Assembly: GCF_022179245.1 (NCBI RefSeq)
Contig: NZ_BPQM01000030.1
Coordinates: 62,001 to 126,000, forward strand
Origin: Methylobacterium gregans
GTDB lineage: Bacteria; Pseudomonadota; Alphaproteobacteria; Rhizobiales; Beijerinckiaceae
Direction of reading: 5' to 3'
Length of the DNA: 64,000 bases
The notes under the pieces are model-generated. The model had not been told where the DNA came from. It saw nothing but the letters and a program-made list of their open reading frames with translations, and did no database searches. Every line of letters starts with the position of its first letter. The stretch's first letter is position 1. Positions 52,611-63,485 of the stretch are shown in pieces. Both the position numbers and the translations under genes were made by a program.

Positions 52611-55600
52611 TCAGGCGGCGCGCTTCGGGGCGTCGATGGGGGCGTGCGCCCGGACATGGGCGAGCAGCGCCTGGACCGGGTGCGGCAGGGCGCGGCCGTC
52701 GATGAGCTTGGCCTGGCAGCGGCAGGAATAACCGTCGGCCAGCACTGCGCCCTCCGGGCTCTCGGCGACGCGCAGGGCCCAGCTCTGGCCGTAGATGACC
52801 TCGGAGGTGGCCCGGTTCGCGGCCTCGTGCCCGTAGGTGCCGGCCATACCGCAGCAGCCCGCGGCCGGAACCTCGAGCGGCAGGCCGAGACGCGCGAACA
52901 CGGCCTGCCAGTCCTTCACCGCCGCCGGCGCGTTGGTGCGCTCGGTGCAGTGGGGCAGGAGCCGCAAGGGGCGGCCTGCCGGGCGCGGCGCGATCGCGTC
53001 GAGTCGGGCGGCGAGCCATTCCTGCACGAGCTGGACCTTCGGGACGTTCTCGGGCCCCAGCGCCCCGGCATATTCCGAGCGGTAGGTCAGCGTCATCGAG
53101 GGATCGACGCCGACGAGCGGCACGCCGCTCGCCTCCAGGGCCCGCAGCATCCGGGCGTTGGCGTCGGCGATCTTGCGGAAGCGGGCCAGGAAGCCGTGGA
53201 CGTGGACCGGCTTGCCGTTTGGCCGGAACGGGGCGAGCCAGGGTCGGAAGCCCAACTCGATCAGCAGCGCGCAGAGATCGACCACGACCGGCGCCTCGAA
53301 ATGGCTGGTGAAGGCGTCCTGCACCACCACGAGCGCGCGCGCGCGCTCCGCCGCGGATAGTGCGCCCAGCGCCTCGGGCGTCGCGGTCTCCACACCGAGC
53401 CCGGCGAGCGCCGGCGTAAGCGGGGCCGAGAAGGCCGGGATCGCCACGAGCCCGATCCGGCGCAGCACCGCCCGGGCGAGCGGGTTGCGGGAGAGCAGGT
53501 TGCTCAAGCGCGGCGCCCGCCCGGCCAGCGGCAGCAGCGGCTCCAGTGCGGCCACGACATGGTCCTTCAGCGGCCTCGGGTAGCGCTGGTGGTAGAGTGA
53601 CAAAAACTTCGCCCGGAAGCTCGGCACGTCAACCTTGATCGGACAGGAGCCCGTGCAGGACTTGCAGGCGAGGCAGCCGTCCATCGCCTCCTTCACGGCG
53701 TGCGAAAAATCCCCTGTCGGCGGTGCAGGCCGGAGGGCACCAAGCAGGGAGGCGGCCAGTGGCGAGAGCCAGCCGGACGGCTCCGCCCGCAGCGCGGCGG
53801 CCGGGTCGATGCCTTCCGCTGCGGTCCGGCGCAGCCACTCGCGCATCAGCGAGGCGCGGCCCTTCGGCGAGTGGCGGCGCTCGCGCGTGGCCTTCCAGGA
53901 CGGGCACATCGCCTCGTCCGTGTCGAAGCTGAAGCAGGCGCCGTTGCCGTTGCAGTGGAGCGCCTCGTCGAAGGCGGCGCGCACGTCGCGCGGGATGGTG
54001 CGGTCGAGCTCGCCCCGCAGCGGCACGGCGTCGATCGCGGTGAGTGCCGCCCCCTTCGCCGAGGCGATCTTGCCGGGGTTGAGCCGGTCGCCCGGGTCGA
54101 AGGCGCGCTTGACCGCTTCGAGTGCCGGCACCAGCGGCCCGAACACGCCGGGCACGAACTCGGACCGGAACCCCTTGCCGTGCTCGCCCCAGAGAAGGCC
54201 GCCGTAGCGGGCGGTGAGCGCGACAACGCCCTCGGTGACCTCGCGGATCAGGCGCTCCTGCTCGGGGTCCTTCAGGTCGATCGCTGGGCGCACGTGCAGC
54301 ACGCCCGCATCGACGTGGCCGAACATGCCGTAGCGCAACCCCTTGCCGTCGAGGAGCGCACGGAATTCCTGGATGTAGTCGGCGAGCCGTTCGGGCGGCA
54401 CCGCGGTGTCCTCTACGAAGGGGATCGGGCGCGCGTCGCCCTTGACCGCACCGAGGAGGCCGACCGCCTTCTTGCGCATGGTCCAGAGCCGCTCGATCGC
54501 CGCCCCCCGGGCGATCGTGAAGCCGATCCGGGTCGGGCTCTGATCGGCCTCCAGCATGGCGACGAGGCGCCCCAGCGCGGCCTCGACCTCCTCTTCGGCG
54601 GCGCCGACGAATTCCACGAGGTTGATGCCGTCGACCCGGCGCCCGGCCGGATCCTCGGGGAAGAAGGCCTGCACCCCGGCCCAGCCGGGATCGTTGCGGG
54701 CAAGCCCCAATACGGTGGAGTCGATGGTCTCGACGGAGGCCGCGCCGAAGGGCAGCAGGGCGCGAGCGTCGCGCAAAGCCGCGTCAAAATCGACGTAGGA
54801 GAGCGCCACCAGCGCCGCGGCCCGCGGGATCGGCAGGACGTTCAGCCTCGCCTCGGCGATCAGCGCGAGCGTCCCTTCCGAGCCGCAGACCAGGCTCTTC
54901 AGGTCGAGGCCGCCCGCCGTGCCCCGGGCGTGGGCGAGATCGTAGCCGGTGAGACAGCGGTTGAGCCGGGGGAAGCGCTCGGCGATGAGCGCAGCGTTCT
55001 CGCGGATCACCGCGTCGACCACCCGGTGGATCGCGCCGGCCCGGTCGTCGCGGGCCTTCGCGGCGGCGAGTTCGTCGGCGTCGCGGTCGCGCGCCTCCAG
55101 CACCGAGCCGTCGGCGAGCACGCAGGTGAGTGCGAGGACGTGGTCGCGGGTCTTGCCGTAGAGGCAGGAGCCCTGGCCGCAGGCATCGGTCGAGATCATC
55201 CCGCCGATCGTCGCCCGGTTCGAGGTCGAGAGCTCGGGGGCGAAGAAGAGGCCGTGGGCTTTGAGCGCCGCGTTGAGCTGGTCCTTCACCACGCCCGGCT
55301 CGACGCGCACGGTGCGCCGCTCGGCATCGATCTCCAGGATGCGGGTCATGTGGCGCGAGCAATCGACCACCAGACCAGGGCCGAGCGACTGGCCGTTGGT
55401 GCCGGTGCCGCCGCCACGCGGGCGCACAACGACCTCGCGGAAGCGCCGGTCATCCAGAAGCTTGCCGATGCGCACGAGGTCGTCGCGGGTCCGTGGGAAG
55501 ACCACGGCGCCGGGCTCGACCTGATAGATCGAGTTGTCGGTGGCGAAGACCGTGCGGTCGGCCTCCGAGAGGGTCAGGTCGCCCGTGAAGCCGCGGGCCG

Positions 55601-55667
55601 AGAGCTCCGCGCAGAAGGCGGCGTAGAGCGGCAGGGCGTGGGCGGGGCGGTTCAGGACCGGAATCAT
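52611..55667 (-). CDS. ydiJ: YdiJ-type FAD/Fe-S dehydrogenase (D-2-hydroxyglutarate dehydrogenase family)
   Basis: 1018 residues from ATG 55667, the same length as E. coli YdiJ. The N-terminal half is a vanillyl-alcohol-oxidase-type FAD domain (RPRGGGTGTNGQSLGPGLVV, about 83-103, and ADGSVLEARDRDADE). The C-terminal half has iron-sulfur and CCG modules: CLACKSCTGSCPIKVDVPSF (about 665-684), with a further cysteine after CPIK expected, and CCGMAGTYGHEAANR near the end. Recent work assigns D-2-hydroxyglutarate oxidation to YdiJ. The VOC gene precedes it. Electron acceptor unknown, probably the quinone pool. Confidence 0.88.
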   Translation of the reverse strand: MIPVLNRPAHALPLYAAFCAELSARGFTGDLTLSEADRTVFATDNSIYQVEPGAVVFPRTRDDLVRIGKLLDDRRFREVVVRPRGGGTGTNGQSLGPGLVVDCSRHMTRILEIDAERRTVRVEPGVVKDQLNAALKAHGLFFAPELSTSNRATIGGMISTDACGQGSCLYGKTRDHVLALTCVLADGSVLEARDRDADELAAAKARDDRAGAIHRVVDAVIRENAALIAERFPRLNRCLTGYDLAHARGTAGGLDLKSLVCGSEGTLALIAEARLNVLPIPRAAALVALSYVDFDAALRDARALLPFGAASVETIDSTVLGLARNDPGWAGVQAFFPEDPAGRRVDGINLVEFVGAAEEEVEAALGRLVAMLEADQSPTRIGFTIARGAAIERLWTMRKKAVGLLGAVKGDARPIPFVEDTAVPPERLADYIQEFRALLDGKGLRYGMFGHVDAGVLHVRPAIDLKDPEQERLIREVTEGVVALTARYGGLLWGEHGKGFRSEFVPGVFGPLVPALEAVKRAFDPGDRLNPGKIASAKGAALTAIDAVPLRGELDRTIPRDVRAAFDEALHCNGNGACFSFDTDEAMCPSWKATRERRHSPKGRASLMREWLRRTAAEGIDPAAALRAEPSGWLSPLAASLLGALRPAPPTGDFSHAVKEAMDGCLACKSCTGSCPIKVDVPSFRAKFLSLYHQRYPRPLKDHVVAALEPLLPLAGRAPRLSNLLSRNPLARAVLRRIGLVAIPAFSAPLTPALAGLGVETATPEALGALSAAERARALVVVQDAFTSHFEAPVVVDLCALLIELGFRPWLAPFRPNGKPVHVHGFLARFRKIADANARMLRALEASGVPLVGVDPSMTLTYRSEYAGALGPENVPKVQLVQEWLAARLDAIAPRPAGRPLRLLPHCTERTNAPAAVKDWQAVFARLGLPLEVPAAGCCGMAGTYGHEAANRATSEVIYGQSWALRVAESPEGAVLADGYSCRCQAKLIDGRALPHPVQALLAHVRAHAPIDAPKRAA

Positions 55668-55923
55668 GGTGGGCAGGACTGGCGCGGCGGATCTGGCGGC
55701 CGGATCCGGCGCCGCAGAACATCCGGGCACCCGCGCGGCATTGCGTTCCGCGGCCGACTCTCGTGCCCCGCAATGCCAAGCGCCGTGGGCAGACGCAACC
55801 CCGCGCCGCGCCGCATGGATCCACCGGAGCAGAGAGAAATTTCCTTGCCTCCCGCGCCGCAACCAAGCGGGCTCCCGGGCCGTTCAGGGTGCGCAACATC
55901 AACCCGATAACGGGAGTCCCGCC

Positions 55924-56574
55924 ATGAAGACCACCGCGTTCCGCCTCACCGCCGCCGCCGGCCTGCTCGCTCTGTCGGCGGGTCTCGCCGCCGCCCAGAC
56001 GCCGGCCCCGTCGACGCCCACGCCGTCCACGACGACCAATCCCGACCTGACCAAGAATCCCGAGAATACAGGCCGCGCACCCAGCGCGACCGAGGCGACC
56101 CAGGACAAGAACCTGAAAGAGTGGCAGGTCGCGAAGTCCGCCAAGATCGGCCTCGCCCAGGCGATTGCCACGGCCGAAGGCAAGGCCGAGGACAACGAGA
56201 AGGGCAAGGCGATCGACGCCGATTTCGAGAAGGCCGACGGCAAGAACCCGGCCCACTACTCCATCAAGGTCGTGTACCCGAGCGGCAAGCTCGTCGAGCA
56301 CGGCATCAACGCCGACACGGGCGAGCTCTACAAGTCGGAGAACCAGCCCTTCGAGCGCTACTTCACGCGCCTCAAGGTAAGCGACTTCCAGAACGCCAAG
56401 GTCTCGCTCAAGGACGCGATCGCGCTGGCCGAGCAGAAGGCCGCGGGCGGCAAGGCCTACGAGGCCGAGGTCGAGCGCGAGGGCAACGCGGTCGAGTACG
56501 AGATCAAGGTGGCGCTCACCGACCGCGAGCAGGAGATCAAGGTCGGGCCGGACGGCAAGGTCAAGAACGACTGA
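55924..56574 (+). CDS. Secreted protein with two PepSY-like domains
   Basis: 216 residues. A signal peptide (MKTTAFRLTAAAGLLALSAG, cleavage near AAA-QT) precedes a Thr/Pro/Ser-rich linker and two similar domains (about 70-135 and 150-215), each with 'KIGLAQAIATAEGKA' or 'KVSLKDAIALAEQKA' followed by a 'Y.I.V' strand (HYSIKVVYPSGK, EYEIKVALTDRE). This is the PepSY pattern, often protease-inhibiting or in signalling. The protein is periplasmic; its partner is unknown. A good ribosome-binding sequence (GGGAG) sits ahead of the ATG. Confidence 0.8.
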   Translation: MKTTAFRLTAAAGLLALSAGLAAAQTPAPSTPTPSTTTNPDLTKNPENTGRAPSATEATQDKNLKEWQVAKSAKIGLAQAIATAEGKAEDNEKGKAIDADFEKADGKNPAHYSIKVVYPSGKLVEHGINADTGELYKSENQPFERYFTRLKVSDFQNAKVSLKDAIALAEQKAAGGKAYEAEVEREGNAVEYEIKVALTDREQEIKVGPDGKVKND

Positions 56575-56741
56575 AACGACTGATTTCTTCGAACGCACTC
56601 GCACAATGGGTCGCGGGCGCTCCGGAAACGGGGCGCCCGTCGCCGTTTTGGTCAGGGCCTCTTCCCCGTGGGACGGGCCGGGTCCTCGAAACCCGATGGC
56701 GGAACCCGAACCGCCCGAAGCCTGCAAAGGCCTGCGAATGG

Positions 56742-57011
56742 GACGGTGCCGGGGGGCTCAAGGTCCTCCAGTCGGACGCGCGGATCGACCTCCTCGTGAC
56801 CGATGTGGGGCTGCCCAGCGGCCTGAACGGCCGCCAGATGGCGGATGCGGCGCGGGCAACCCGGCCTGACCTCAGGGTGCTGTTCATCACGGGCTACGCC
56901 GAGAACGCCCTGCTCACCAAGGGTCAGATCGAGCCCGGCATGGCAGTCCTGACCAAGCCGTTCGCGGTCGATGCCTTGGCCGCCCGCATTCGCGAGATGA
57001 TCGCGCGGTGA
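56742..57011 (+). pseudogene. Truncated response-regulator receiver domain
   Basis: About 90 residues match the C-terminal two thirds of a receiver domain from a hybrid sensor kinase: DLLVTDVGLPSGLNG (phospho-acceptor Asp in VTDVGL), VLFITGYAENALL and MAVLTKPFAVDALAARI (conserved lysine in TKPF). The N-terminal part with the 'VLVVDDE' acidic pocket and any kinase are missing. The frame upstream lacks a start and does not look like receiver sequence. It therefore looks like the remnant of a larger signalling gene deleted at its 5' side. Confidence 0.7.
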
Positions 57012-57102
57012 TCCGCGGCGGGATCGCTCAAGCTGCCGGCCCGCGAACGCCTTGAAAGTCCGACGCGCCTCCGATCACAGCCCGCGCCCGGCACCGACAG
57101 GA

Positions 57103-57810
57103 TCAGCGCACTCGCTCCGCTCGCGCGTGCAGCGCAGGGTCATAGGGCTCGAAGCGGCGCAGACGGATCGTATCGAGCAGCGCCCGGCGCTCGATTCGGG
57201 CGAGGTGAGGCGTGAACCCGGCCTTGGCGCAGCCGCGCAGGGATGGAACGTTGGTGCTCTCCACGAATGTGATCACGCGGCGCGCGCCGATCTCAACGGC
57301 GCGCTCGGCGATGAGCGCCATGGCGCAGGACATGATGCCTTGGCCGCGATAGGCGGCGGGCGTGTAGGCATTCTCGAGGAGCGCCTCGTCGGGCGCCAGT
57401 TCAGGGAACCAGCGCCGCGGAAAGGTATCCTGGATCATCCGGTTGTGGCTCGCGCCCATCAGCCACTGCATGTAGCAGGGCGTTTCCGTGCGCTGGTCGA
57501 GCGCGACGTAGCAGGTCGGAATTCCGGCCCGCAGGTGGAAGCGGCGCGTGGCAAGCTCCACACGCTCCTTCCGGCTCAGGCCGCGCAGGTCCTCGGGGAA
57601 AAGGTGGGGCAGATCCGCGTCCTGCAACGGCCGGACCGCGAGCGGGATCTTGGCGGCCGGGACCGGACAGGGCGCGGCGAGGTCGCGCCGCAGTCCGACC
57701 GTGACGCGAGTCGCGTAGAACAGGCCGCCGCCACGCCGCGCCATCTCGGCGAAGCGGCGCTCGCTCCACAGCTCCCAGGCCACGGCCGCTGCGTTCCGAA
57801 TGGCCAGCAT
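57103..57810 (-). CDS. GNAT family N-acetyltransferase
   Basis: 235 residues from ATG 57810 (MLAIRNAAAVAWELWSERRF). The acetyl-CoA-binding region is in 'AYTPAAYRGQGIMSCAMALIAERA' (about 157-180), with the R/Q-x-x-G-x-A loop as YRGQGIM. The N-terminal half (about 100 residues) has extra helices that are not typical of small GNATs. The acceptor is unknown; no pathway genes are adjacent. It is cytosolic. Confidence 0.75.
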   Translation of the reverse strand: MLAIRNAAAVAWELWSERRFAEMARRGGGLFYATRVTVGLRRDLAAPCPVPAAKIPLAVRPLQDADLPHLFPEDLRGLSRKERVELATRRFHLRAGIPTCYVALDQRTETPCYMQWLMGASHNRMIQDTFPRRWFPELAPDEALLENAYTPAAYRGQGIMSCAMALIAERAVEIGARRVITFVESTNVPSLRGCAKAGFTPHLARIERRALLDTIRLRRFEPYDPALHARAERVR

Positions 57811-58014
57811 GGCAACCTCCCGGATCCCGATGGGACGGCGCGAGGAAGGAGCGTGCCGGGGCCGATTCGGCGGATCAAGCAATCGTGCGCACGGCCCGCG
57901 CGATCTCTGGGGCTACCCCGCGTGGGTCGGCACGGCGCTCGCCGCTCAGCCCGATGCCGCGGCGGCTGTGGGTTGCCGTCCTCGAGCGCGTCCGCAGGCG
58001 AAAGATTGGAGCGC

Positions 58015-59211
58015 CTAGCGGCAGACCACATGCACCGTGAACAGCTTGGCCTGATCCGCCACGCTCGCCGCGTCCATCGGCGTCTGGCTCTTGGTTCCGA
58101 CTGCCGGCGGGATGCCGTTCGCGTCCAGAAAGTTCAGAGCGATCATCGCCTTGATGGCGAAGTTCACGTTCTGCGGGATGTCGTTGTTGGCCATCGCAAC
58201 ATTGATCGCGTTGAGCTTGCTGCTCACGACGCCGACCACCGCCCCGTACTGGTCGATCAGCGGGCCGCCGCTGTTGCCGGGCTGGACCGGCGTCGAGATC
58301 TGCAGCATGCGGGTGTCGTCCCCGAGCCCCGCCGCCGCCGTGATGTTGCCGACTGTGAAGTTGCCGGTGGCCGCCAGCAGGTTCGGGAGCGGGAAGCCGT
58401 AGGCGTAGACGCTTTCGCCGATGCGCGGACGCATGGCGAGGGCGGGCACCACCGGCTTCTCGAAGGGCGTGCTCAGCACCGCGAGGTCGTTCTGCGCGTC
58501 GCTCGCCACGAGGCGGGCCCGCATCGCGGGCACGCCGACCTTCGCCACGTCGATCTCGGTGCAGCCCTCGATGACGTGGTGGTTGGTCAGCACGTGGCCG
58601 GCCTCGGAGACGAAGAAGCCGGTGCCCGAGGAGCCGCCTTTGCGGGCGCTCCCATCGGCACGCGGGGTGCTCTTCGGGCTCTCCGGCGCGGCCTTCGCCT
58701 CGACCACCGCCTTTTGGCAGTCGATCATCGCGCCGATGGCGTCGGAGGAACCCGACATCGACAGGCGGGCGATCGACCTGCCCTCGAAAATCACGTCGAG
58801 GCCGCCCGCCCGGGCGAGATCGACCACGAAGGTCTTGCGCAGGCCGGACTGGTACAGTCCCCGCTCGGTCTCGCGCTCGACCCCGCTGAAACGGCCCTTC
58901 CAGCGCCCGCGGCCGGTGAGGATGTTGATCTGATAGGGCCGGCCACCCTCGATCGAGCGCCAGCGCGCGTTGGTGAAGGCCAGGAACGCCTCGTCCTTGC
59001 CCCCGTCGAAGCCGATCCAGACCGTGGTGCCGTCCTGGTAGCTCGCTGCCGCAACGCAACCGCCGAGGGCCTTGCTCACGCCGATCGACCAGCCCGACAC
59101 CTTGTCGATGGTCTTGTCGACCCCGAGGACGATCGCGGCGGCGGGCGTCGCCCCGAGAAGACCGGCGAGAAGAGCGAGGGTCGCGGCGAGGCGCGCGCGC
59201 ATCGTGGTCAT
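58015..59211 (-). CDS. Trypsin-like serine protease with N-terminal IalB-like domain
   Basis: 398 residues from ATG 59211. A signal peptide (MTTMRARLAATLALLAGLLG) leads into a domain (about 27-170) with two cysteines (GGCVAAASY and MIDCQKAV) and the 'GWSIGV' and 'GLDVIFEGRSIARLSMSGSS' pattern that resembles Rhizobiales invasion-associated (IalB-like) proteins. The protease domain follows with His in TNHHVIEG (about 215), Asp in QNDLAVL (about 244) and Ser in GNSGGPLI (about 313). It is a periplasmic S1C-type or S1B-like protease without PDZ domains. The substrate and role are unknown. Confidence 0.85.
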   Translation of the reverse strand: MTTMRARLAATLALLAGLLGATPAAAIVLGVDKTIDKVSGWSIGVSKALGGCVAAASYQDGTTVWIGFDGGKDEAFLAFTNARWRSIEGGRPYQINILTGRGRWKGRFSGVERETERGLYQSGLRKTFVVDLARAGGLDVIFEGRSIARLSMSGSSDAIGAMIDCQKAVVEAKAAPESPKSTPRADGSARKGGSSGTGFFVSEAGHVLTNHHVIEGCTEIDVAKVGVPAMRARLVASDAQNDLAVLSTPFEKPVVPALAMRPRIGESVYAYGFPLPNLLAATGNFTVGNITAAAGLGDDTRMLQISTPVQPGNSGGPLIDQYGAVVGVVSSKLNAINVAMANNDIPQNVNFAIKAMIALNFLDANGIPPAVGTKSQTPMDAASVADQAKLFTVHVVCR

Positions 59212-59227
59212 GGCCGGAAGCGGCGCG

Positions 59228-59551
59228 TCAGTTGCCTGCGACCGGGATCGGCTTCGCGCCGCCGCCCGAGCCGGCGAACGGGTCGGACACCGTGCTGATC
59301 GCCGCGCCGCGCGGGCTCACCGGCCGGCTGCGCTGAGCGACGTGACGCCGGGGGGCCTGGCGGTATACGACACGGCGCCCCCGCGGGGCGGCGTAGGCCG
59401 GGCGCTGCCCGGCCACCATCGCGCCAAGCGCGAAGCCGACCGCCGCCCCGGCCAGCCCGTCGAGAGGCCCAGCCTTGGCCGGCACGGGCTGGACAGTCCC
59501 TGCAAGGACGACTGCCAGGCCGAACGCAGCGAACAACGGGACGAGACGCAT
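59228..59551 (-). CDS. Small secreted or lipoprotein-like protein
   Basis: 107 residues from ATG 59551. A signal peptide (MRLVPLFAAFGLAVVLAGTV, cleavage after AKA) precedes a hydrophobic segment (LDGLAGAAVGFALGAMVAG) and a basic Arg-rich tail (RRHVAQRSRPVSPRGAAIST) ending GAKPIPVAGN. No known family. It lies 16 bp upstream of the protease gene on the same strand, so the two are probably cotranscribed. The function is unknown; an envelope role is inferred. Confidence 0.65.
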   Translation of the reverse strand: MRLVPLFAAFGLAVVLAGTVQPVPAKAGPLDGLAGAAVGFALGAMVAGQRPAYAAPRGRRVVYRQAPRRHVAQRSRPVSPRGAAISTVSDPFAGSGGGAKPIPVAGN

Positions 59552-59779
59552 TCTCACCTCTCCTCGGCAAGTCACGGCCCAGGTCGGGTCGATAACGCGA
59601 CAGAGGAGAGACGCCCCGTTGCAGACGAGGCGCCAGACCTACGAATCGACGTCGGACGAAACTTGAGCGTGTAACCGCACGCTACCGGAACGGCCGCGCT
59701 TGGAAAGGGCCCGGCCGCAATTTTTTCACATTTCGCTGCGGCATCCGCAGTTTCCACGGAGACGCCGCTGTACGGCAGC

Positions 59780-61009
<1,230 letters not shown>

Positions 61010-61065
61010 GGGCGTGTCCTCCGATATGTCTTCGTTCGCTTCACGGCCTGTCGGATGGCTTCCGC

Positions 61066-61098
61066 GCCTCCCCTCCCCCTCTGCGGGGGCGGGGAAGG
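61066..61098. repeat. CCCCTCCCCC/GGGGGCGGGG intergenic hairpin
   Basis: CCCCTCCCCC and CGGGGGCGGGG with a short TCTG loop, between gcdH and the PimD-like gene. It is a variant of the hairpin type at 15646, 33634 and 37481. Confidence 0.55.
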
Positions 61099-61111
61099 AC
61101 GCGCCATTCCA

Positions 61112-62266
61112 TCAGGCGGCGCCGAGCAGGCCGCCCGCGTCGCTCACGCGGCGCAGGTGGTGGGGCGTGTCGCCGAAGAGGTACTCGATCGCCGTGAGGC
61201 GGCGGAACAGGTGGGCGCCGAGGTATTCGAGCGTCATGCCGATGCCGCCGTGGAGCTGCACCGCCTCCTGGCCCACGAAGCGGGCCGAGCGGTTGATCTG
61301 CACCTTCGCGGCCGCGACCGCGGGCCCACGCTCGGCGGTGTCCGCGGTGCCCGCCATCATGGTGGCGTAGAGGGCCATGGAGCGGGCCTGCTCCAGCGAG
61401 ACCAGCATGTCCACCGCCCGGTGCTGCAGCACCTGGAAGCCGCCGATCGCCGTGCCGAACTGCTTGCGGGTCTTGAGGTAATCGACGGTGAGCGCGTGCA
61501 GCGCCTCCATCACGCCGACCGCCTCGGCGCTCACCGCCGCGATCCCTTCGTCGAGGACCCGCTCGATCACGGGCAATCCCGCCTCCGCCTCGCCGAGGAG
61601 CGCGTCGGCCGGGACGGCGACGCCCTCCAGCGCGAGGTCCGCCGCGCGGCCGCCGTCCTGCGTCGGATAGGGCTTGAGGGTCAGGCCGGGCGCGTCGGCG
61701 GGCACGAGGAACAGGCTGATCCCGGCCTCGTCCCGCCGCCCGCCGGCCGTGCGGGCGCTGACCACCAGGGTCTGCGCCGCGTCGGCGTTGAGCACCACGC
61801 ATTTGGCGCCGTCGAGCCGGTAGGAACCACCCTCCCGGCGGGCTGTCGTCGCGACGTCCGCGCGGTCATAGCGGGCTTGGCGCTCGCCGTGCGCCAGGGC
61901 GAGACGGTGGCTCCCCTCGACGAGGCCGGGGATCAGCGCCTCTCGCTGCGTCGCGCTTCCGGCGAGCCGCAGGGCGCCGCCGCCCAGCACCACGCTCGCC
62001 AGATAAGGCTCGGGCGCGAGGTGCCGGCCGAGCGCCTCGACGGCGATCATGGTCTCGACCGGGCCGCCGCCGAAGCCGCCGTCCGCCTCGGCGAAGGGGA
62101 GCCCCAGGAGCCCGAGTTCGGCGAGCTGCACCCAGGCGCCCTCGTCGAAGCCGAGCGGCTTCCGGCGCGCGGCTTCGACCTGCTCCAGGCTGCCGTAGCG
62201 GGAGGCCGCCCAGCGGGTGACGCTGTCCTTCAGCAGGCTCTGCTCGTCGGTGAGATCGAAATCCAT
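61112..62266 (-). CDS. pimD: Acyl-CoA dehydrogenase, PimD-like (small subunit type)
   Basis: 384 residues from ATG 62266 ([20 protein letters not shown]). It has the acyl-CoA dehydrogenase layout ([27 protein letters not shown] region, [20 protein letters not shown] and [20 protein letters not shown]). Together with the large-subunit-like gene 32 bp upstream and the thiolase before that, the layout matches pimC-pimD of the Rhodopseudomonas pimeloyl-CoA cluster. It would introduce the double bond in medium-chain dicarboxyl-CoA. Substrate range is inferred from neighbours. Confidence 0.85.
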   Translation of the reverse strand: MDFDLTDEQSLLKDSVTRWAASRYGSLEQVEAARRKPLGFDEGAWVQLAELGLLGLPFAEADGGFGGGPVETMIAVEALGRHLAPEPYLASVVLGGGALRLAGSATQREALIPGLVEGSHRLALAHGERQARYDRADVATTARREGGSYRLDGAKCVVLNADAAQTLVVSARTAGGRRDEAGISLFLVPADAPGLTLKPYPTQDGGRAADLALEGVAVPADALLGEAEAGLPVIERVLDEGIAAVSAEAVGVMEALHALTVDYLKTRKQFGTAIGGFQVLQHRAVDMLVSLEQARSMALYATMMAGTADTAERGPAVAAAKVQINRSARFVGQEAVQLHGGIGMTLEYLGAHLFRRLTAIEYLFGDTPHHLRRVSDAGGLLGAA

Positions 62267-62298
62267 CGCCAAAAATCCTTCGGAGCCCCAGGATCCCC

Positions 62299-63480
62299 TC
62301 AGAGGCCCAAGATCGCCTTGGCGATCACGTTGCGCTGGATCTCGTTCGAGCCGCCGTAGATCGAGACCTTGCGGGTGTTGAGGTAGGTCGGCGCGGCAAA
62401 CGCCTCCCAGCCGAGGGCGTCGACGTCGTTCGCGACAGGGGCCGGCAAGCTCAGGGGGCCGGCGAGCTCGACCAGCAGCTCGGTCGCGGCCTGCTGCAGT
62501 TCCGAGCCCTTGATCTTAAGGATCGAGGAGGCCGGGTCGGGCTTCGAGGAATCGCGCCGGGATTGCGCCGCCACCACCCGCATCTGGGTGATCTCGAGTG
62601 CCTTCAGCTCGATCTCGACGGTGGCGATCCGGGCCCGGAAATCGGCGTCGTCCCACATCGTGCCCGCGCCCGCCGGAGTCTCCTTCGCGAGCCGCTTGAC
62701 CCGGGCGACCCGCTCCTTGGTCAGCCCGATGCGGGCGATGCCGGTGCGCTCGTTGGCGAGCAGGAACTTGGCGTAGTCCCAGCCCTTGTTTTCTTCCCCA
62801 ACGAGGTTTTCAGCAGGTACCCGTACAGAGTCGAAAAAAACCTCGTTGACCTCGTGGCGCCCGTCGATGGTGATGATCGGGCGCACGGAGATGCCGGGGC
62901 TCTTCATGTCGATGAGCAGGAAGGAGATGCCGGCCTGCTTCTTCGCCGCCGGATCGGTGCGCACGAGACAGAAGATCCAGTCAGCGTACTGGCCGAGCGT
63001 GGTCCAGGTCTTCTGGCCGTCCACGACGTAAGTATCGCCGTCCCGCACGGCGCGGGTCTTCAGCGAGGCGAGGTCCGAGCCGGCGCCGGGCTCGGAAAAG
63101 CCCTGGCACCACCAGTCGTCCAGATTGGCGATGCGCGGCAGGAAGCGCCGCTTCTGCGCCTCGTTGCCGAAGGCCGCGATCACGGGCCCTACCATGAAGC
63201 AATTGAACTGCAGCGGCAGCGGCACCGCCGCCTGCATCAGCTCCTCCATGAAGATGTAGCGCCGGATCGGGTCCCAGTCCTGGCCGCCCCATTCCTTGGG
63301 CCAGTGCGGCACCGCCCAGCCCTTGGCGTTCAGGATGCGCTGGGAGGTAACGTAGTCCTCGCGCGCGAGCGAGCGGCCCTCCGACACCTTGCGGCGGATC
63401 TCGGGCGGGATCTCGCTGTGGAAGAAGGCGCGCACTTCCTGGCGGAAGGCGGTCTCCTCGGGCGTGAAGCGCAGGTCCAT
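62299..63480 (-). CDS. pimC: Acyl-CoA dehydrogenase, PimC-like (large subunit type)
   Basis: 393 residues from ATG 63480 ([20 protein letters not shown]). Motifs include [20 protein letters not shown] (about 126-145) and the C-terminal [18 protein letters not shown] (the FAD-contact loop of the family). It pairs with the PimD-like gene and lies 5 bp after the thiolase stop, so this is one operon. In R. palustris PimC and PimD form the pimeloyl-CoA dehydrogenase. The next partner genes (hydratase, ligase) would lie outside the window. Confidence 0.87.
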   Translation of the reverse strand: MDLRFTPEETAFRQEVRAFFHSEIPPEIRRKVSEGRSLAREDYVTSQRILNAKGWAVPHWPKEWGGQDWDPIRRYIFMEELMQAAVPLPLQFNCFMVGPVIAAFGNEAQKRRFLPRIANLDDWWCQGFSEPGAGSDLASLKTRAVRDGDTYVVDGQKTWTTLGQYADWIFCLVRTDPAAKKQAGISFLLIDMKSPGISVRPIITIDGRHEVNEVFFDSVRVPAENLVGEENKGWDYAKFLLANERTGIARIGLTKERVARVKRLAKETPAGAGTMWDDADFRARIATVEIELKALEITQMRVVAAQSRRDSSKPDPASSILKIKGSELQQAATELLVELAGPLSLPAPVANDVDALGWEAFAAPTYLNTRKVSIYGGSNEIQRNVIAKAILGL

Positions 63481-63485
63481 GGCTC

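Noticed and set aside
53700..55910. 736-codon plus-strand frame opposite the YdiJ-type gene
   Set aside because: Antisense shadow of a well-supported gene with catalytic motifs.
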